This document shows, one piece after another, positions 1 through 8,591 of a DNA stretch of 64,000 nt. Within the stretch, counting starts at the first letter, position 1. The number at the start of each line of letters is the position of its first letter. The translations under genes and the position numbers were made by a program. Below the pieces are notes generated by a model that did not search any database, had not been told where the DNA came from, and saw only the letters and a program-made list of their open reading frames with translations. The DNA comes from Flavobacteriaceae bacterium PS02338 (GTDB lineage Bacteria > Bacteroidota > Bacteroidia > Sphingobacteriales > Sphingobacteriaceae): NCBI GenBank assembly GCA_029959615.1, contig JASCOD010000004.1, forward strand, positions 124,001 to 188,000, given 5' to 3'.

Positions 1-1
1 T

Positions 2-484
2 GAAGCGAACTTGGGCCTAACCGATGATTTGCCGCAATTTAATATGTTCGACACTACGCATACTATCTTCACTAGAGCAAGGATGTTACCTCCATCTAAA
101 ATTTCAGGAACTACCCTAGAAAAAGCTATTATTGCCGAAGGTTGTATTGTGCAAGCGAGCAAGGTAGAACATTCTGTATTAGGGATTAGAGCACGTATTG
201 GAAAAGATACGACGATTGCCAATTGCTATGTAATGGGCAGTGATCGATACCAAACACTAGATGAAATTAATGAAGCCAATAATGCCGGCACTCCTTTGTT
301 GGGTATTGGTGATCGCTGTTACATTAATAATGCTATTGTGGATAAAAACTCTAAAATTGGGAATGACGTTCGTATTAATGGAGGGGCTCATTTAGCTGAA
401 GGAGATTACGGTTTTTACGTAGTGAAAGATGGTATCGTAGTAGTGAAAAAGGGAGCGGTAGTGCCTAATGGAACTGTGATTTAA
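2..484 (+). CDS. glgC: Glucose-1-phosphate adenylyltransferase, C-terminal part (cut by window start)
   Basis: The reading frame is open from base 2, so this is the last ~160 residues of a longer protein. The visible part is a left-handed beta-helix with hexapeptide-type repeats ending in a GIGDRCYINNAIVD-like segment, which is the C-terminal domain of ADP-glucose pyrophosphorylase. That enzyme makes ADP-glucose from glucose-1-phosphate and ATP for glycogen synthesis. The N-terminal nucleotidyltransferase domain lies outside the window. A hairpin terminator follows directly, so it ends its transcript. The neighbouring trehalose genes fit a storage-carbohydrate region. The family assignment rests only on the C-terminal domain. 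Confidence 0.85.
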   Translation, partial: EANLGLTDDLPQFNMFDTTHTIFTRARMLPPSKISGTTLEKAIIAEGCIVQASKVEHSVLGIRARIGKDTTIANCYVMGSDRYQTLDEINEANNAGTPLLGIGDRCYINNAIVDKNSKIGNDVRINGGAHLAEGDYGFYVVKDGIVVVKKGAVVPNGTVI

Positions 485-506
485 TTCTCGGAGTCAAATA
501 ATTTGA

Positions 507-538
507 AGCCTTTCGGTAATCGCCGAGAGGCTTTTTTT
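507..538 (+). terminator. Rho-independent terminator after glgC
   Basis: A 10-bp stem (AGCCTTTCGG paired with CCGAGAGGCT, one G-U pair) with a 6-nt loop is followed by a run of T. It lies 23 bases after the glgC stop codon. Confidence 0.8.
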
Positions 539-609
539 ATGGCAAATTTTAGGGTTTTTTAAACCATCCCGCCATTTTACTGTTGTTATTTATAAACGTC
601 CCATTTTTT

Positions 610-2394
610 ATGACAGCTACACATTTATATCAAACAGGAATTATTGGAAACTGCTCTTACATCGCTCACATTCATAAAAATACGAACATCAGCTGGCTTT
701 GCTGGCCTAAATTCGACAGTTCGTTTGTTTTCGGAGGCATGCTTGATGAGCAAAAAGGTGGGAAGTGTACCATATTGCCCACTACAGATTACAGTTCGCA
801 TCAATACTATATTGAGAATACAAATGTTTTAAGGACAGAAATTACCGCTGCAGATGGTAAATACCGCATTACTGATTTTGCTCCTCGATTTCATTTACAC
901 GAGCGCTATTTTAAACCACTGATGTTGGTTCGTAAAATAGAGCCATTAGAAGGAAATCCCCGTATCAAGATTGCTTGTGAACCAGTTTGTGATCATGGGA
1001 AAAGCAAAATGAGAAAAGCTCTTGGTAGTAACCACATCGATTATTTCGGTTGCGAAGAAGATATGCGTTTAACCACTAACGTATCATTAAACTATATTTT
1101 AGACGAGCAGGATTTTGTACTTAATGATGCAAAATATTTGGTTTTCACCTATGGCTATAATTTAGATGCACCACTGGTGGCTACAGCTGAACAATTTTTA
1201 AGGGAAACCACTGCTTATTGGCGTTTATGGATCAAGCATTCGTCAATTGCCGGTTTTTATCAGCCGTTGGTAATTCGGTCTGCATTGGTTTTAAAAATAC
1301 ATCAATATGAAGATACTGGAGCTATCATTGCGGCTAGTACGACCAGTCTGCCCGAATCGCCAGGTAGTACTAGAAACTGGGATTACCGTTATTGTTGGTT
1401 GCGTGATTCATTTTATGTACTTACTTCCCTAAATCATATAGGTCATTTTGAGGAGATGGAAAAGTACTTCAATTATATATCCGACATCAGTTTTGATACG
1501 GATAGGCGCTATCAACCATTGTATGGAATTACAGGTAAAAGAAATATTGTAGAGGAAACTTTAGGGCATTTGGAGGGTTATTTGGGAGAACAGCCAATTA
1601 GGATCGGTAACCAAGCTTACGAGCACATCCAAAATGATATTAACGGACAGGTATTGATTTCAATGCTACCACTTTATACAGACCATCGTTTTGTGTTCTC
1701 CGAGAGGGGAGATTCAGTACGTTGGATAGATGGTGTGCTAAAGAAAATAGAAATGACCATTGATGAAAAAGATGCTGGGATTTGGGAATTTAGAAATATT
1801 GCCAATATGCATTGTTATAGTAATTTGTTTCAATGGGCCGGAGCTAATGCCGCATTAAAAATGGCCAAAACCATTGGCAACCAAGCGCTGGAAGAAAGAG
1901 CACAAGTTTTGATTGACAAAGCTGCAGCCCACATAGAAGCTTGCTATGACGAGGAAAGAAAAGTGTACACCAATGCAGTTGGAAGCAAACATTTGGATGC
2001 AAGTACACTTCAACTGATCATGATGAATTATTTAGATCCATCATCGCAACGAGCAAAAGATCATTTGATTGGTTTGGAAAAGGAGCTCAAAACAGAAGAT
2101 GGATTGTTCTATCGCTATGTACATGCCGATGATTTCGGTAAGCCAAAAACAACTTTCTTAATTTGCGCTTTCTGGTATGTAGAAGCACTCGCTTGTGTAG
2201 ATAGGATAGAAGAAGCAATTAAAGCTTTCGAGAACATCATTCGTTATTGTAACCATTTGATGTTATTTAGTGAAGATGTTGATGCGAAAACTGGCAGTCA
2301 ATGGGGAAATTTTCCTCAAGCTTACAGTCACGTTGGTTTAATGAATGCGGCTTATCGAATTGCTACTAAGTTGGATAGACCAGTGTTTTTGTAA
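610..2394 (+). CDS. Glycoside hydrolase family 15 protein (glucoamylase/trehalase-like)
   Basis: This 594-residue cytoplasmic protein has the layout of bacterial GH15 enzymes: an N-terminal beta-sandwich with the motif WLCWPKFDSS, then an (alpha/alpha)6 barrel with RNWDYRYCWLRD. The segment DAGIWEFRN carries the expected general acid Glu, and LFSEDVD with GNFPQAYSHVG carries the expected base. GH15 members cleave alpha-glucosidic bonds in starch-type glucans, and some actinobacterial members are trehalases. Convergence with a trehalose-6-phosphate synthase/phosphatase gene makes a trehalose role plausible, but substrate is not proven by sequence. I chose ATG 610 over TTG 583 because family similarity begins at the MTATHLYQTG segment. 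Confidence 0.85.
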   Translation: MTATHLYQTGIIGNCSYIAHIHKNTNISWLCWPKFDSSFVFGGMLDEQKGGKCTILPTTDYSSHQYYIENTNVLRTEITAADGKYRITDFAPRFHLHERYFKPLMLVRKIEPLEGNPRIKIACEPVCDHGKSKMRKALGSNHIDYFGCEEDMRLTTNVSLNYILDEQDFVLNDAKYLVFTYGYNLDAPLVATAEQFLRETTAYWRLWIKHSSIAGFYQPLVIRSALVLKIHQYEDTGAIIAASTTSLPESPGSTRNWDYRYCWLRDSFYVLTSLNHIGHFEEMEKYFNYISDISFDTDRRYQPLYGITGKRNIVEETLGHLEGYLGEQPIRIGNQAYEHIQNDINGQVLISMLPLYTDHRFVFSERGDSVRWIDGVLKKIEMTIDEKDAGIWEFRNIANMHCYSNLFQWAGANAALKMAKTIGNQALEERAQVLIDKAAAHIEACYDEERKVYTNAVGSKHLDASTLQLIMMNYLDPSSQRAKDHLIGLEKELKTEDGLFYRYVHADDFGKPKTTFLICAFWYVEALACVDRIEEAIKAFENIIRYCNHLMLFSEDVDAKTGSQWGNFPQAYSHVGLMNAAYRIATKLDRPVFL

Positions 2395-2401
2395 TAAATA
2401 T

Positions 2402-2490
2402 TCCCGCAGATTTCACAGATTAGGAACCGCAAGTTTCACAGGTACTTTATCTGCGCATTCTGCGTAAAAAATCATTGAATATCTGCGGGA
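2402..2490. repeat. CGCAGAT-word imperfect inverted repeat between convergent genes
   Basis: TCCCGCAGAT (2402-2411) and its exact reverse complement ATCTGCGGGA (2481-2490) bracket ~70 nt. The interior holds further variants of the same word (a CACAGATT copy near 2413, and ATCTGCG and TCTGCG near 2449-2464). It fills the space between the convergent GH15 and otsAB stop codons and could act as a bidirectional terminator or as a dispersed palindromic element. Confidence 0.7.
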
Positions 2491-2497
2491 TAAATAG

Positions 2498-4687
2498 TTA
2501 TGTTGAAATCCCTTTACTTTCCTCAAGTATCGATTGCAATAATTCTCTCACTTCCAAATGGTCATTCAGGTAAAATTTTGCTTCCGAAACTTCACTTCCA
2601 ACTTTGATGGTGATTCCGTTATTCGGCATTGCTTTAAAAATGTCTTCGTCCGTATGGTCATCGCCCATGGCTAAAATAAAATCGTACTCGGTTTCGTGCA
2701 TCCAATTCATGGCAGCTTTCCCTTTATTCACTTCCATGTTCCTAAACTCGATTACTTTGTTGCCCGGCATAATCTGTAGCCCTTTATCAGCTGCTAAAAC
2801 TCGTAAACTGTTGATGATTTCGTTGGCTCTTAACTCGCCTAAACCACTTTCCGTTTTACGATAATGCCAAACTAAAGAGAAACTCTTCTCTTCAACGAAT
2901 GACCCAGGAGTTCTGTCTGTGTAAGTTTCTAAAATACTTTTGATTTCACTTTTCCATTGATCATTTAATAAAGGTAGCGAATGCCATTCTTCGTTCTGTC
3001 TTTTCTGCCACGCTCCATGTTCTGCAATAATACCAATATTCAAATGTCCGAACCATTGCTCTAATGTTTCATGTTTTCTGCCGCTAATGATGACTACTTT
3101 GTTGTGGCTGTCTCCAGAGAGACCACTTAAAAGTTTCAACAGTTCCTGATCAGGACTTGCCTCGTCGATGTTGGCTTTGAAACCTACTAAAGTACCATCG
3201 TAATCTAAAAATATAATGCGTTTTTGTGTTGCAGCATATCTGCTTATTATACCTTGACTTACCTTGTTTACGGCATGTTTGGTCTTTAAAGAATGTTGTA
3301 AAAGTTTGGCATCATCCATACGACTTAAAAAATTGCTTACCCATCTTTTTACATTGAATTTACTCACCAAAGACCGCATAATTTGCATTCTTCTTTTTTG
3401 CTCTTCTACTGGCATCAGCATTGCTTCTACAATGGCATTCATAATGTCCCCAATATTGTTCGGATTCACAATGATCGCGTCATTTAGCTCTTTAGAAGCG
3501 CCTGCCATTTCGCTCAAAATCAGTACACCTGTTTCGTCTCTTCTGCTGGCTACGTATTCCTTGCTCACCAAATTCATGCCGTCTCTCATTGGCGTAACTA
3601 AGCAGATATCAGCTACACTGTACATTGCAGAAAGCGTTTCTATAGAAAACGAACGGTAGAAATAATTGATAGGAACCCAGTCCAGCGTTCTGTATTTTGC
3701 ATTGATATTGCCCACCAATTGATCAATTTTTTCTTTCAGTTCTTTATATTGTTGCACAGTATCTCTAGATGGTACCACAATCATAAACAAACTGATTTCG
3801 CCAATAAATTTAGGATGAAGTTGTAGTAAAAGCTCGAACGCTCTGATACGCTCTAAAATTCCTTTGCTATAATCGAGCCTGTCTATAGAGAGTGCAACCC
3901 TGCCACGTTTTTCGCTATTTAGATTGTCTATTTCTGCTAATACTTGTCTTTGTAGCGGCAGTTTTTCAAACTTATCATAGTCAATTCCCATTGGAAAGGG
4001 CTCTACAATAATTTGTCGATTATCCATCGAAATAATATTTGACGAAAAAGTAACGGGTGTAAGGCGTGAAGCAGTGCTTAAGAAATGTCGAACGTCATCA
4101 TAAGTATGAAAGCCAATCAAATCTGCTCCCAGCATTCCTTCAATCAATTTATCTCGCCAAGGAATTAACCTGAAGATTTCGAAGGATGGAAAAGGGATAT
4201 GTTGGAAAAAGCCGATGGTAGTGTTAGATAGCCTTTCTCGTAACAGCGCTGGAAGGCACAAAAGTTGGTAATCTTGAATCCATATTTTATCGCCTTCGTT
4301 AAAAGCGTTTTGAGTTGCTGCAGCAAATTTTTCATTTACGGAAACGTAGCTGTCCCAATAGGTTTGCTCGAAACGGGCATAAGTCACCAAGTAGTGAAAA
4401 ACTGGCCATAAAACTTCATTCGAGAATCCCTCGTAAAATAAATTAATTTCTTCCTGTGTTAAAAAAACTGGAATCAGGTTAAGTGACGCTAATTTTTTTG
4501 CAATTTCTGGTTGGTCTTCTTTTGGAATATCAATGCCTGGCCAACCCACCCACAGCATGCTTCCACTTTTGTAAACATCGCCTAGTCCGGTAGCTAAACC
4601 ACCTTCGCTTTTCTGAAGTACGTATTTTCCATTGTTCTTACTGATTTTTACGGGTAGTCTATTCGAAATAATAATTGTTCTATTCAT
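2498..4687 (-). CDS. otsAB: Bifunctional trehalose-6-phosphate synthase/phosphatase (OtsA-OtsB fusion)
   Basis: The 729-residue protein joins a GT20 synthase (about residues 1-470) to a HAD-type phosphatase (about 480-729). The synthase half shows LWVGWPG, HIPFPSFEIFR, IGFHTYDDVRHF, RLDYSKGI and TPMRDGMNLVSKEY, the motifs for sugar-nucleotide and glucose-6-phosphate binding. The phosphatase half shows DYDGTL with nucleophile D495 and acid D497, then ISGR, KGKAAMNW and MGDDHTDEDIF. Together the two halves turn UDP-glucose (or ADP-glucose) and glucose-6-phosphate into trehalose, an osmolyte and stress protectant. Both active sites look intact. The gene converges with the GH15 gene across a palindromic spacer, so synthesis and possible degradation lie side by side. 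Confidence 0.95.
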   Translation of the reverse strand: MNRTIIISNRLPVKISKNNGKYVLQKSEGGLATGLGDVYKSGSMLWVGWPGIDIPKEDQPEIAKKLASLNLIPVFLTQEEINLFYEGFSNEVLWPVFHYLVTYARFEQTYWDSYVSVNEKFAAATQNAFNEGDKIWIQDYQLLCLPALLRERLSNTTIGFFQHIPFPSFEIFRLIPWRDKLIEGMLGADLIGFHTYDDVRHFLSTASRLTPVTFSSNIISMDNRQIIVEPFPMGIDYDKFEKLPLQRQVLAEIDNLNSEKRGRVALSIDRLDYSKGILERIRAFELLLQLHPKFIGEISLFMIVVPSRDTVQQYKELKEKIDQLVGNINAKYRTLDWVPINYFYRSFSIETLSAMYSVADICLVTPMRDGMNLVSKEYVASRRDETGVLILSEMAGASKELNDAIIVNPNNIGDIMNAIVEAMLMPVEEQKRRMQIMRSLVSKFNVKRWVSNFLSRMDDAKLLQHSLKTKHAVNKVSQGIISRYAATQKRIIFLDYDGTLVGFKANIDEASPDQELLKLLSGLSGDSHNKVVIISGRKHETLEQWFGHLNIGIIAEHGAWQKRQNEEWHSLPLLNDQWKSEIKSILETYTDRTPGSFVEEKSFSLVWHYRKTESGLGELRANEIINSLRVLAADKGLQIMPGNKVIEFRNMEVNKGKAAMNWMHETEYDFILAMGDDHTDEDIFKAMPNNGITIKVGSEVSEAKFYLNDHLEVRELLQSILEESKGIST

Positions 4688-4811
4688 GCTCTTATCTTAA
4701 GTATCCTATATATAAAAAGACTTTAAACCGGTTTTTGTTTGTTGGGGCGAAATATTTTTGCCTTTATGTGATGGATATGACGAGCGAAAAATATCTAAAA
4801 CGAAAGATGTT

Positions 4812-4819
4812 TATCTTTG
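4812..4819 (+). promoter_or_regulatory. Bacteroidota -7 promoter element (TATCTTTG)
   Basis: TATCTTTG matches the Bacteroidota consensus TAnnTTTG. It ends only 3 nt before the ATG at 4823, which implies a leaderless or nearly leaderless transcript. No clear -33 TTTG box is seen at the usual spacing. Confidence 0.6.
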
Positions 4820-4822
4820 CAA

Positions 4823-5626
4823 ATGCATAAATCCTTCACAGACCAACTTGGTAATGAAATCATGATCAATTATCCACCTAAAAGGATTATTTCATTAGTG
4901 CCTTCACAAACCGAACTGCTTTTTGATTTAGGTTTGGATCAAGAGGTTGTTGGCTTGACTAAATTTTGCATCCATCCGATAGAAAAGTTTGCTGCAAAAC
5001 AGAAAGTAGGGGGGACAAAAAAACTCAAAATCGATATCATCAGAGCGCTAAAACCTGATTTAGTTATAGGTAACAAGGAAGAAAATAGTAGAGCTGATAT
5101 TGAGTTGTTGCAACAGGAGTTCCCGGTTTGGATGAGCGATATTTACAATTTGGAAGATGCAATGCAGACTATTTCCGATTTAGGCAATTTGGTGGATAGA
5201 CAGCCAGAGGCTGCCTATTTAAATCATTTGATTAATGCAGGCTTTAGAGATTTGCAAACCTTAGCACTGGAAAAAGCTATTGATAAAACTGTAGCTTATG
5301 TGATTTGGAGAGATCCTTACATGCTGGCAGGACGAGATACCTTTATTAATGATATACTCCAGAAAATTGGCTTACGAAATATAATTGAACAAAATCGATA
5401 TCCAGAAATTAAGCTGTCTCAACTGAAAACTAAGAGCTGTGAACTGATTCTCCTTTCTTCGGAACCCTATCCGTTTAAAGAGAAGCACATTAAAGAAATT
5501 AAAGCAGTTTTGCCAAATACTAAAGTGATGTTGGTAGATGGCGAAATGTTTTCTTGGTATGGTAGCCGTTTGGTAAAAGCAGTACAATATTTCTTTGAGT
5601 TTCAGAATCAATTACTTGATAAATAA
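4823..5626 (+). CDS. BtuF-like helical-backbone metal receptor protein, no signal peptide
   Basis: The protein (~267 residues) begins directly with SFTDQLGNE and PPKRIISLVPSQTELLFDLGL, the start of the periplasmic-binding-protein fold of the cobalamin/iron-siderophore class (BtuF/FepB type). Relatives are usually exported and feed an ABC transporter. Here no signal peptide or lipobox precedes the fold, and no permease or ATPase gene is adjacent. The nearest upstream start, TTG 4817, would add only two residues. It may be a cytoplasmic cobalamin- or corrinoid-binding protein, as has been proposed for similar stand-alone members, or its export signal may have been lost. The fold assignment is firm and the ligand is unknown. 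Confidence 0.75.
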   Translation: MHKSFTDQLGNEIMINYPPKRIISLVPSQTELLFDLGLDQEVVGLTKFCIHPIEKFAAKQKVGGTKKLKIDIIRALKPDLVIGNKEENSRADIELLQQEFPVWMSDIYNLEDAMQTISDLGNLVDRQPEAAYLNHLINAGFRDLQTLALEKAIDKTVAYVIWRDPYMLAGRDTFINDILQKIGLRNIIEQNRYPEIKLSQLKTKSCELILLSSEPYPFKEKHIKEIKAVLPNTKVMLVDGEMFSWYGSRLVKAVQYFFEFQNQLLDK

Positions 5627-5690
5627 AATTGGTAATTAGTTTTTAAAATAATTTAAAAATTATAATTTAGTTTTTAAATTTTTGAAAATT

Positions 5691-6563
5691 ATGCGTCGTT
5701 TAATATTTGGTTTTTCCTTAATTGGATTAGGTAGTTTGGTAGCTTGTGGAATTAATAAAACCCAGTCATTGAGTAATAATAAAGAGATTGTTATTGCTAA
5801 TGAAGTTTTACCGGAAGCACAGAAGCCTTGTTTCGCTGGAGCATATTACCGTAAGCTAGTTTCTAGTCACGATTATTGGAGAGGTATAGAAGGGACTGTT
5901 GTTTTACCCACCATTACTTTTGATGAGGATCGTAGGCACCCTAAGAAACCAGGACAATATTTAGATAATCCATCTATTTACTTAGGTGGTAGTATGGGAA
6001 ATCAAGAAACCGATATAGGTTTAACTTGGGAAGTAGTTAAAGAAGAAAACGGACAGGTTTCTAAACAACGCAAGGCTTTTAGACCATTTTTGCGTAGAAC
6101 AGAGCATGTGAGTGGACAATTGGCAATATTTGAAAATGCGCCAGCAAAAAAAGAATATTATTGGTACGCAGGAGAAGAGGTAAAAATGTCGTTGTTTTTA
6201 GTATCCGATAAGAAAGTACGTTTTGTAGTTGAAGGTGCAGGAAAGAAATTTGAAAGAGATTTTGATTGCGACGGTTACTTGTTAAGTGCAGTTGGTGAGT
6301 TTAAGCGTGTAAATGCGATTGATCAAGTGGCAAACGAAGGTAAGCCTGTTCAGGCAACTAAGACAAAGGTTTTAAATGCTGAGTGGAAAAATACCAGTCT
6401 TTTCAGATTAGTGAATAATAATATTGTTTCAGTTCCATTTAAGAAAACAAGATATACAGAAATGATGTGTCCGTCTGTTGATTATTTTGATGTGAAGGCA
6501 AGTGTTCAACAAGTGTCAGTAGGGGCAGAACGCCTGACTATTAGCGGTGTTGCTTTAAAATAA
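5691..6563 (+). CDS. Putative lipoprotein of unknown function
   Basis: This 290-residue protein has a type II signal peptide: a basic start MRRLIFG, a hydrophobic core, and the lipobox LVAC-G with the acylated Cys near residue 19. The mature part is rich in Lys, Tyr and beta-type segments and has the cysteine-containing stretches KPCFAGAYY and FDCDGYL. I recognise no family. It stands alone between the BtuF-like gene and a tRNA, in a strongly A/T-rich setting. ATG 5691 is preferred over TTG 5682 because it starts a canonical signal peptide. It is expected to be anchored in the outer or inner membrane on the periplasmic side. Confidence 0.65.
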   Translation: MRRLIFGFSLIGLGSLVACGINKTQSLSNNKEIVIANEVLPEAQKPCFAGAYYRKLVSSHDYWRGIEGTVVLPTITFDEDRRHPKKPGQYLDNPSIYLGGSMGNQETDIGLTWEVVKEENGQVSKQRKAFRPFLRRTEHVSGQLAIFENAPAKKEYYWYAGEEVKMSLFLVSDKKVRFVVEGAGKKFERDFDCDGYLLSAVGEFKRVNAIDQVANEGKPVQATKTKVLNAEWKNTSLFRLVNNNIVSVPFKKTRYTEMMCPSVDYFDVKASVQQVSVGAERLTISGVALK

Positions 6564-6634
6564 AATTTATTTCTCTTGAATATGAATGATTTATAATTTT
6601 GATAGGATTTAATTTGAAAATTTTTTCTCAATTA

Positions 6635-6666
6635 TTGTGAAATAATCAATTGTATTTCTATCTTTG
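6635..6666 (+). promoter_or_regulatory. Promoter of tRNA-Leu(UAG)
   Basis: A TTG core (6635-6637) and TATCTTTG (6659-6666) are separated by 21 nt, matching the Bacteroidota -33/-7 pattern. The tRNA begins 22 nt further on. Confidence 0.7.
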
Positions 6667-6688
6667 CAGTCCTAAATAAATCCTAACT

Positions 6689-6770
6689 GCGGAAGTGGCG
6701 TAATTGGTAGCCGCACCAGACTTAGGATCTGGCGCTTCACGGCGTGGGGGTTCGAGTCCCTTCTTCCGCA
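6689..6770 (+). tRNA. tRNA-Leu (anticodon UAG)
   Basis: An 82-nt class II tRNA. The acceptor arms GCGGAAG and CTTCCGC pair fully and the discriminator base is A. The anticodon stem CCAGA/TCTGG holds loop CTTAGGA with anticodon TAG, reading CUN leucine codons. The variable arm is long, as in Leu tRNAs, and the T-arm contains GTTCGAGTC. The 3' CCA is not encoded. Confidence 0.95.
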
Positions 6771-6783
6771 CTAAAGATAAAGG

Positions 6784-6817
6784 CCGTTCCGATGCAAATC
6801 GGGACGGTTTTATTTTA
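6784..6817 (+). terminator. Terminator after tRNA-Leu(UAG)
   Basis: A hairpin with arms CCGTTCCGAT and ATCGGGACGG (one G-U pair) around a 4-nt loop is followed by TTTTATTTT, 13 nt after the tRNA end. Confidence 0.75.
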
Positions 6818-6912
6818 AAAAGAGGTTGATAAAATAAAATGTAAATCGATAGGTGTATGGGGGAGGTGAAAATCTCAATACTCGATACTCATATCTCATA
6901 TCTAACAGACAA

Positions 6913-8259
6913 ATGAATATCGTACAGGAAAAAATTGACGATTTAAATGCTTTAGTAAAAATTACTTTAGCCCCTGAAGATTACTCTCCAAACGTAGATA
7001 AAGCTATTAAGGAGCAGGCTAAAAAAGCTAACCTACCAGGTTTCCGTAAAGGAATGGTGCCAGTTGCACATATCAAAAGAATGTATGGCAAAAGCATTTT
7101 GGTAGAGGAAATCAACAATATGTTGAACGATAATATCTCAAAATACCTTACTGATAGCAAAGTTGAGATTTTAGGTCAGCCCTTACCCGTACAAGAAGAG
7201 GAAGGCGCTTACAATTGGGATTACAATGATACTTTTAACTTCTCTTACGAGCTAGGTTTAGCTCCTACAGTTGATATCGAAGTTTCTTCTAAAGATAAAT
7301 TTACTCACTATAATGTTAAAGCTGATGAAGAGACATTAAATGAACGTGTAAAAAACATTCGTAAAAGCTATGGTAAAATGACAAACCCTGAAGTTTCTGC
7401 TGAAGGTGATGTACTTTACGCTGAATTGAAACAACTAGCTAACGATGGTTCTGAGTTTGAAGGCGGCATTGTTGCTACTGGTTCAATCCGTTTAGATTTA
7501 GTAACTGATAAGAAAATCTTAAAGACTTTAGTTGGTGTTAAGAAAGATGATACTTTAGAGCTTGATGTAAACAAAGCTTTCGGTGGCGATGCAGCTACGA
7601 TAGCTAAGTTGTTGAACATTAGCGAAGAAGATGCTGCGGAATTAAAATCTAAATTCTCCGTATCGGTTAAAAATGTAAACCGTTTGGAAGAAGCTGATTT
7701 GAACCAAGAGTTCTTTGATAAAATCTTTGGTGCTGATGCTGTAAAAGACGAAGCTGGTTTCACTGCTAAAATCACTGAAGAAATTGAGGCGATGTTTAAG
7801 CAGGATGCTGACCGTAAATTGCAAAATGACATTTATACACAATTCACTGAGCAAACTAAAATGCAACTACCAGATGAGTTTTTGCGTAAGTGGTTAAAAG
7901 CTACTAATGAGAAATTAACTGACGAAGAGTTAGCTCAAGGTTATGATGATTTCGCTAAAAACTTGAAATGGACTTTAATCGAAAATAAAATCATTAAAGA
8001 CAACAATATCAAAATTGAATATACTGACGTTTTTGAAGCGGCAAAGCAACGTTTAGATGCTCAATTTAGAATGTATAGCCCAACTCCACTTCCAGAAGAT
8101 CAATTAGCGCAATATGCTGCTAACTTCTTACAGGAGAAAGAAAATGCTAACCGTATCTTCGAAGAGGTAAAAGCATTGAAAGTTTTCGATTACATTAAAT
8201 CGGTAGCTACTTTAAACGAAAAAGAAATTGCTTACAACAAATTCACTGAATTGAAGTAA
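6913..8259 (+). CDS. tig: Trigger factor, ribosome-associated chaperone
   Basis: The ~448-residue protein binds ribosomes at the exit tunnel and helps nascent chains fold. The N-terminal ribosome-binding signature is visible as LPGFRKGMVPVAHIKRMYG (GFRxGxxP type), followed by a middle region in the place of the peptidyl-prolyl isomerase domain and a long helical C-terminal chaperone domain. The middle domain is divergent from the proteobacterial FKBP type, as is usual in Bacteroidota. I chose ATG 6913 (MNIVQEKIDD) because the longer frame from 6853 translates intergenic word repeats. clpP and clpX lie downstream on the same strand, a classic protein-quality-control cluster, though a hairpin separates tig from clpP. 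Confidence 0.92.
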   Translation: MNIVQEKIDDLNALVKITLAPEDYSPNVDKAIKEQAKKANLPGFRKGMVPVAHIKRMYGKSILVEEINNMLNDNISKYLTDSKVEILGQPLPVQEEEGAYNWDYNDTFNFSYELGLAPTVDIEVSSKDKFTHYNVKADEETLNERVKNIRKSYGKMTNPEVSAEGDVLYAELKQLANDGSEFEGGIVATGSIRLDLVTDKKILKTLVGVKKDDTLELDVNKAFGGDAATIAKLLNISEEDAAELKSKFSVSVKNVNRLEEADLNQEFFDKIFGADAVKDEAGFTAKITEEIEAMFKQDADRKLQNDIYTQFTEQTKMQLPDEFLRKWLKATNEKLTDEELAQGYDDFAKNLKWTLIENKIIKDNNIKIEYTDVFEAAKQRLDAQFRMYSPTPLPEDQLAQYAANFLQEKENANRIFEEVKALKVFDYIKSVATLNEKEIAYNKFTELK

Positions 8260-8591
8260 TAGCAATAATAGACTGACCGTTTGTCAGTAAATGAAATTAA
8301 CAAGAGTTCCGACACAAAATCGGGACTCTTGTTATATAAAAGCCTTTGGTTTTTGTATTGGTTTCTTTTTAAGACGATTGATAGCGTTTTTTGAAACTAT
8401 AAATTAGAGGTATTAAATATCTCTTTAATGGAGTAAGGTATTTCTTATTGTCGGATAATCTGCTATTTTAGCGGAGTATACAGATTGGCACGAAAATTAA
8501 TCAATCTAAAGAAATATTGTAAACATGATAATTTCGTTTTGGTACTAACGCTTTCCAACGTTTAACCCTAACGCTTAACACTAATCCCGTT
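8260..8591. other. tig-clpP intergenic region
   Basis: This 332-nt gap holds the hairpin at 8299-8333, a small hairpin CTGAC/GTCAG near 8271-8287, an A/T-rich centre, and a cluster of AACGCTT/AACGTTT-type words (about 8548-8580) just before clpP. No gene or strong TAnnTTTG promoter was found. Confidence 0.5.
8299..8333 (+). terminator. Terminator-like hairpin after tig
   Basis: A 14-bp stem (AACAAGAGTTCCGA with TCGGGACTCTTGTT, one G-U pair) around a 7-nt loop lies 39 nt after the tig stop. The T-run after it is weak, so termination may be partial. Confidence 0.6.

Noticed and set aside
6853..6912. Longer N-terminus for trigger factor
   Set aside because: The extra residues translate TCATATCTCATATCT-type word repeats. 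The family N-terminus begins at the ATG at 6913.
7416..7866. Antisense frames within trigger factor and similar antisense frames in other genes
   Set aside because: They are shadows of strongly coding plus-strand genes and have Ser/Phe-rich, family-free translations.
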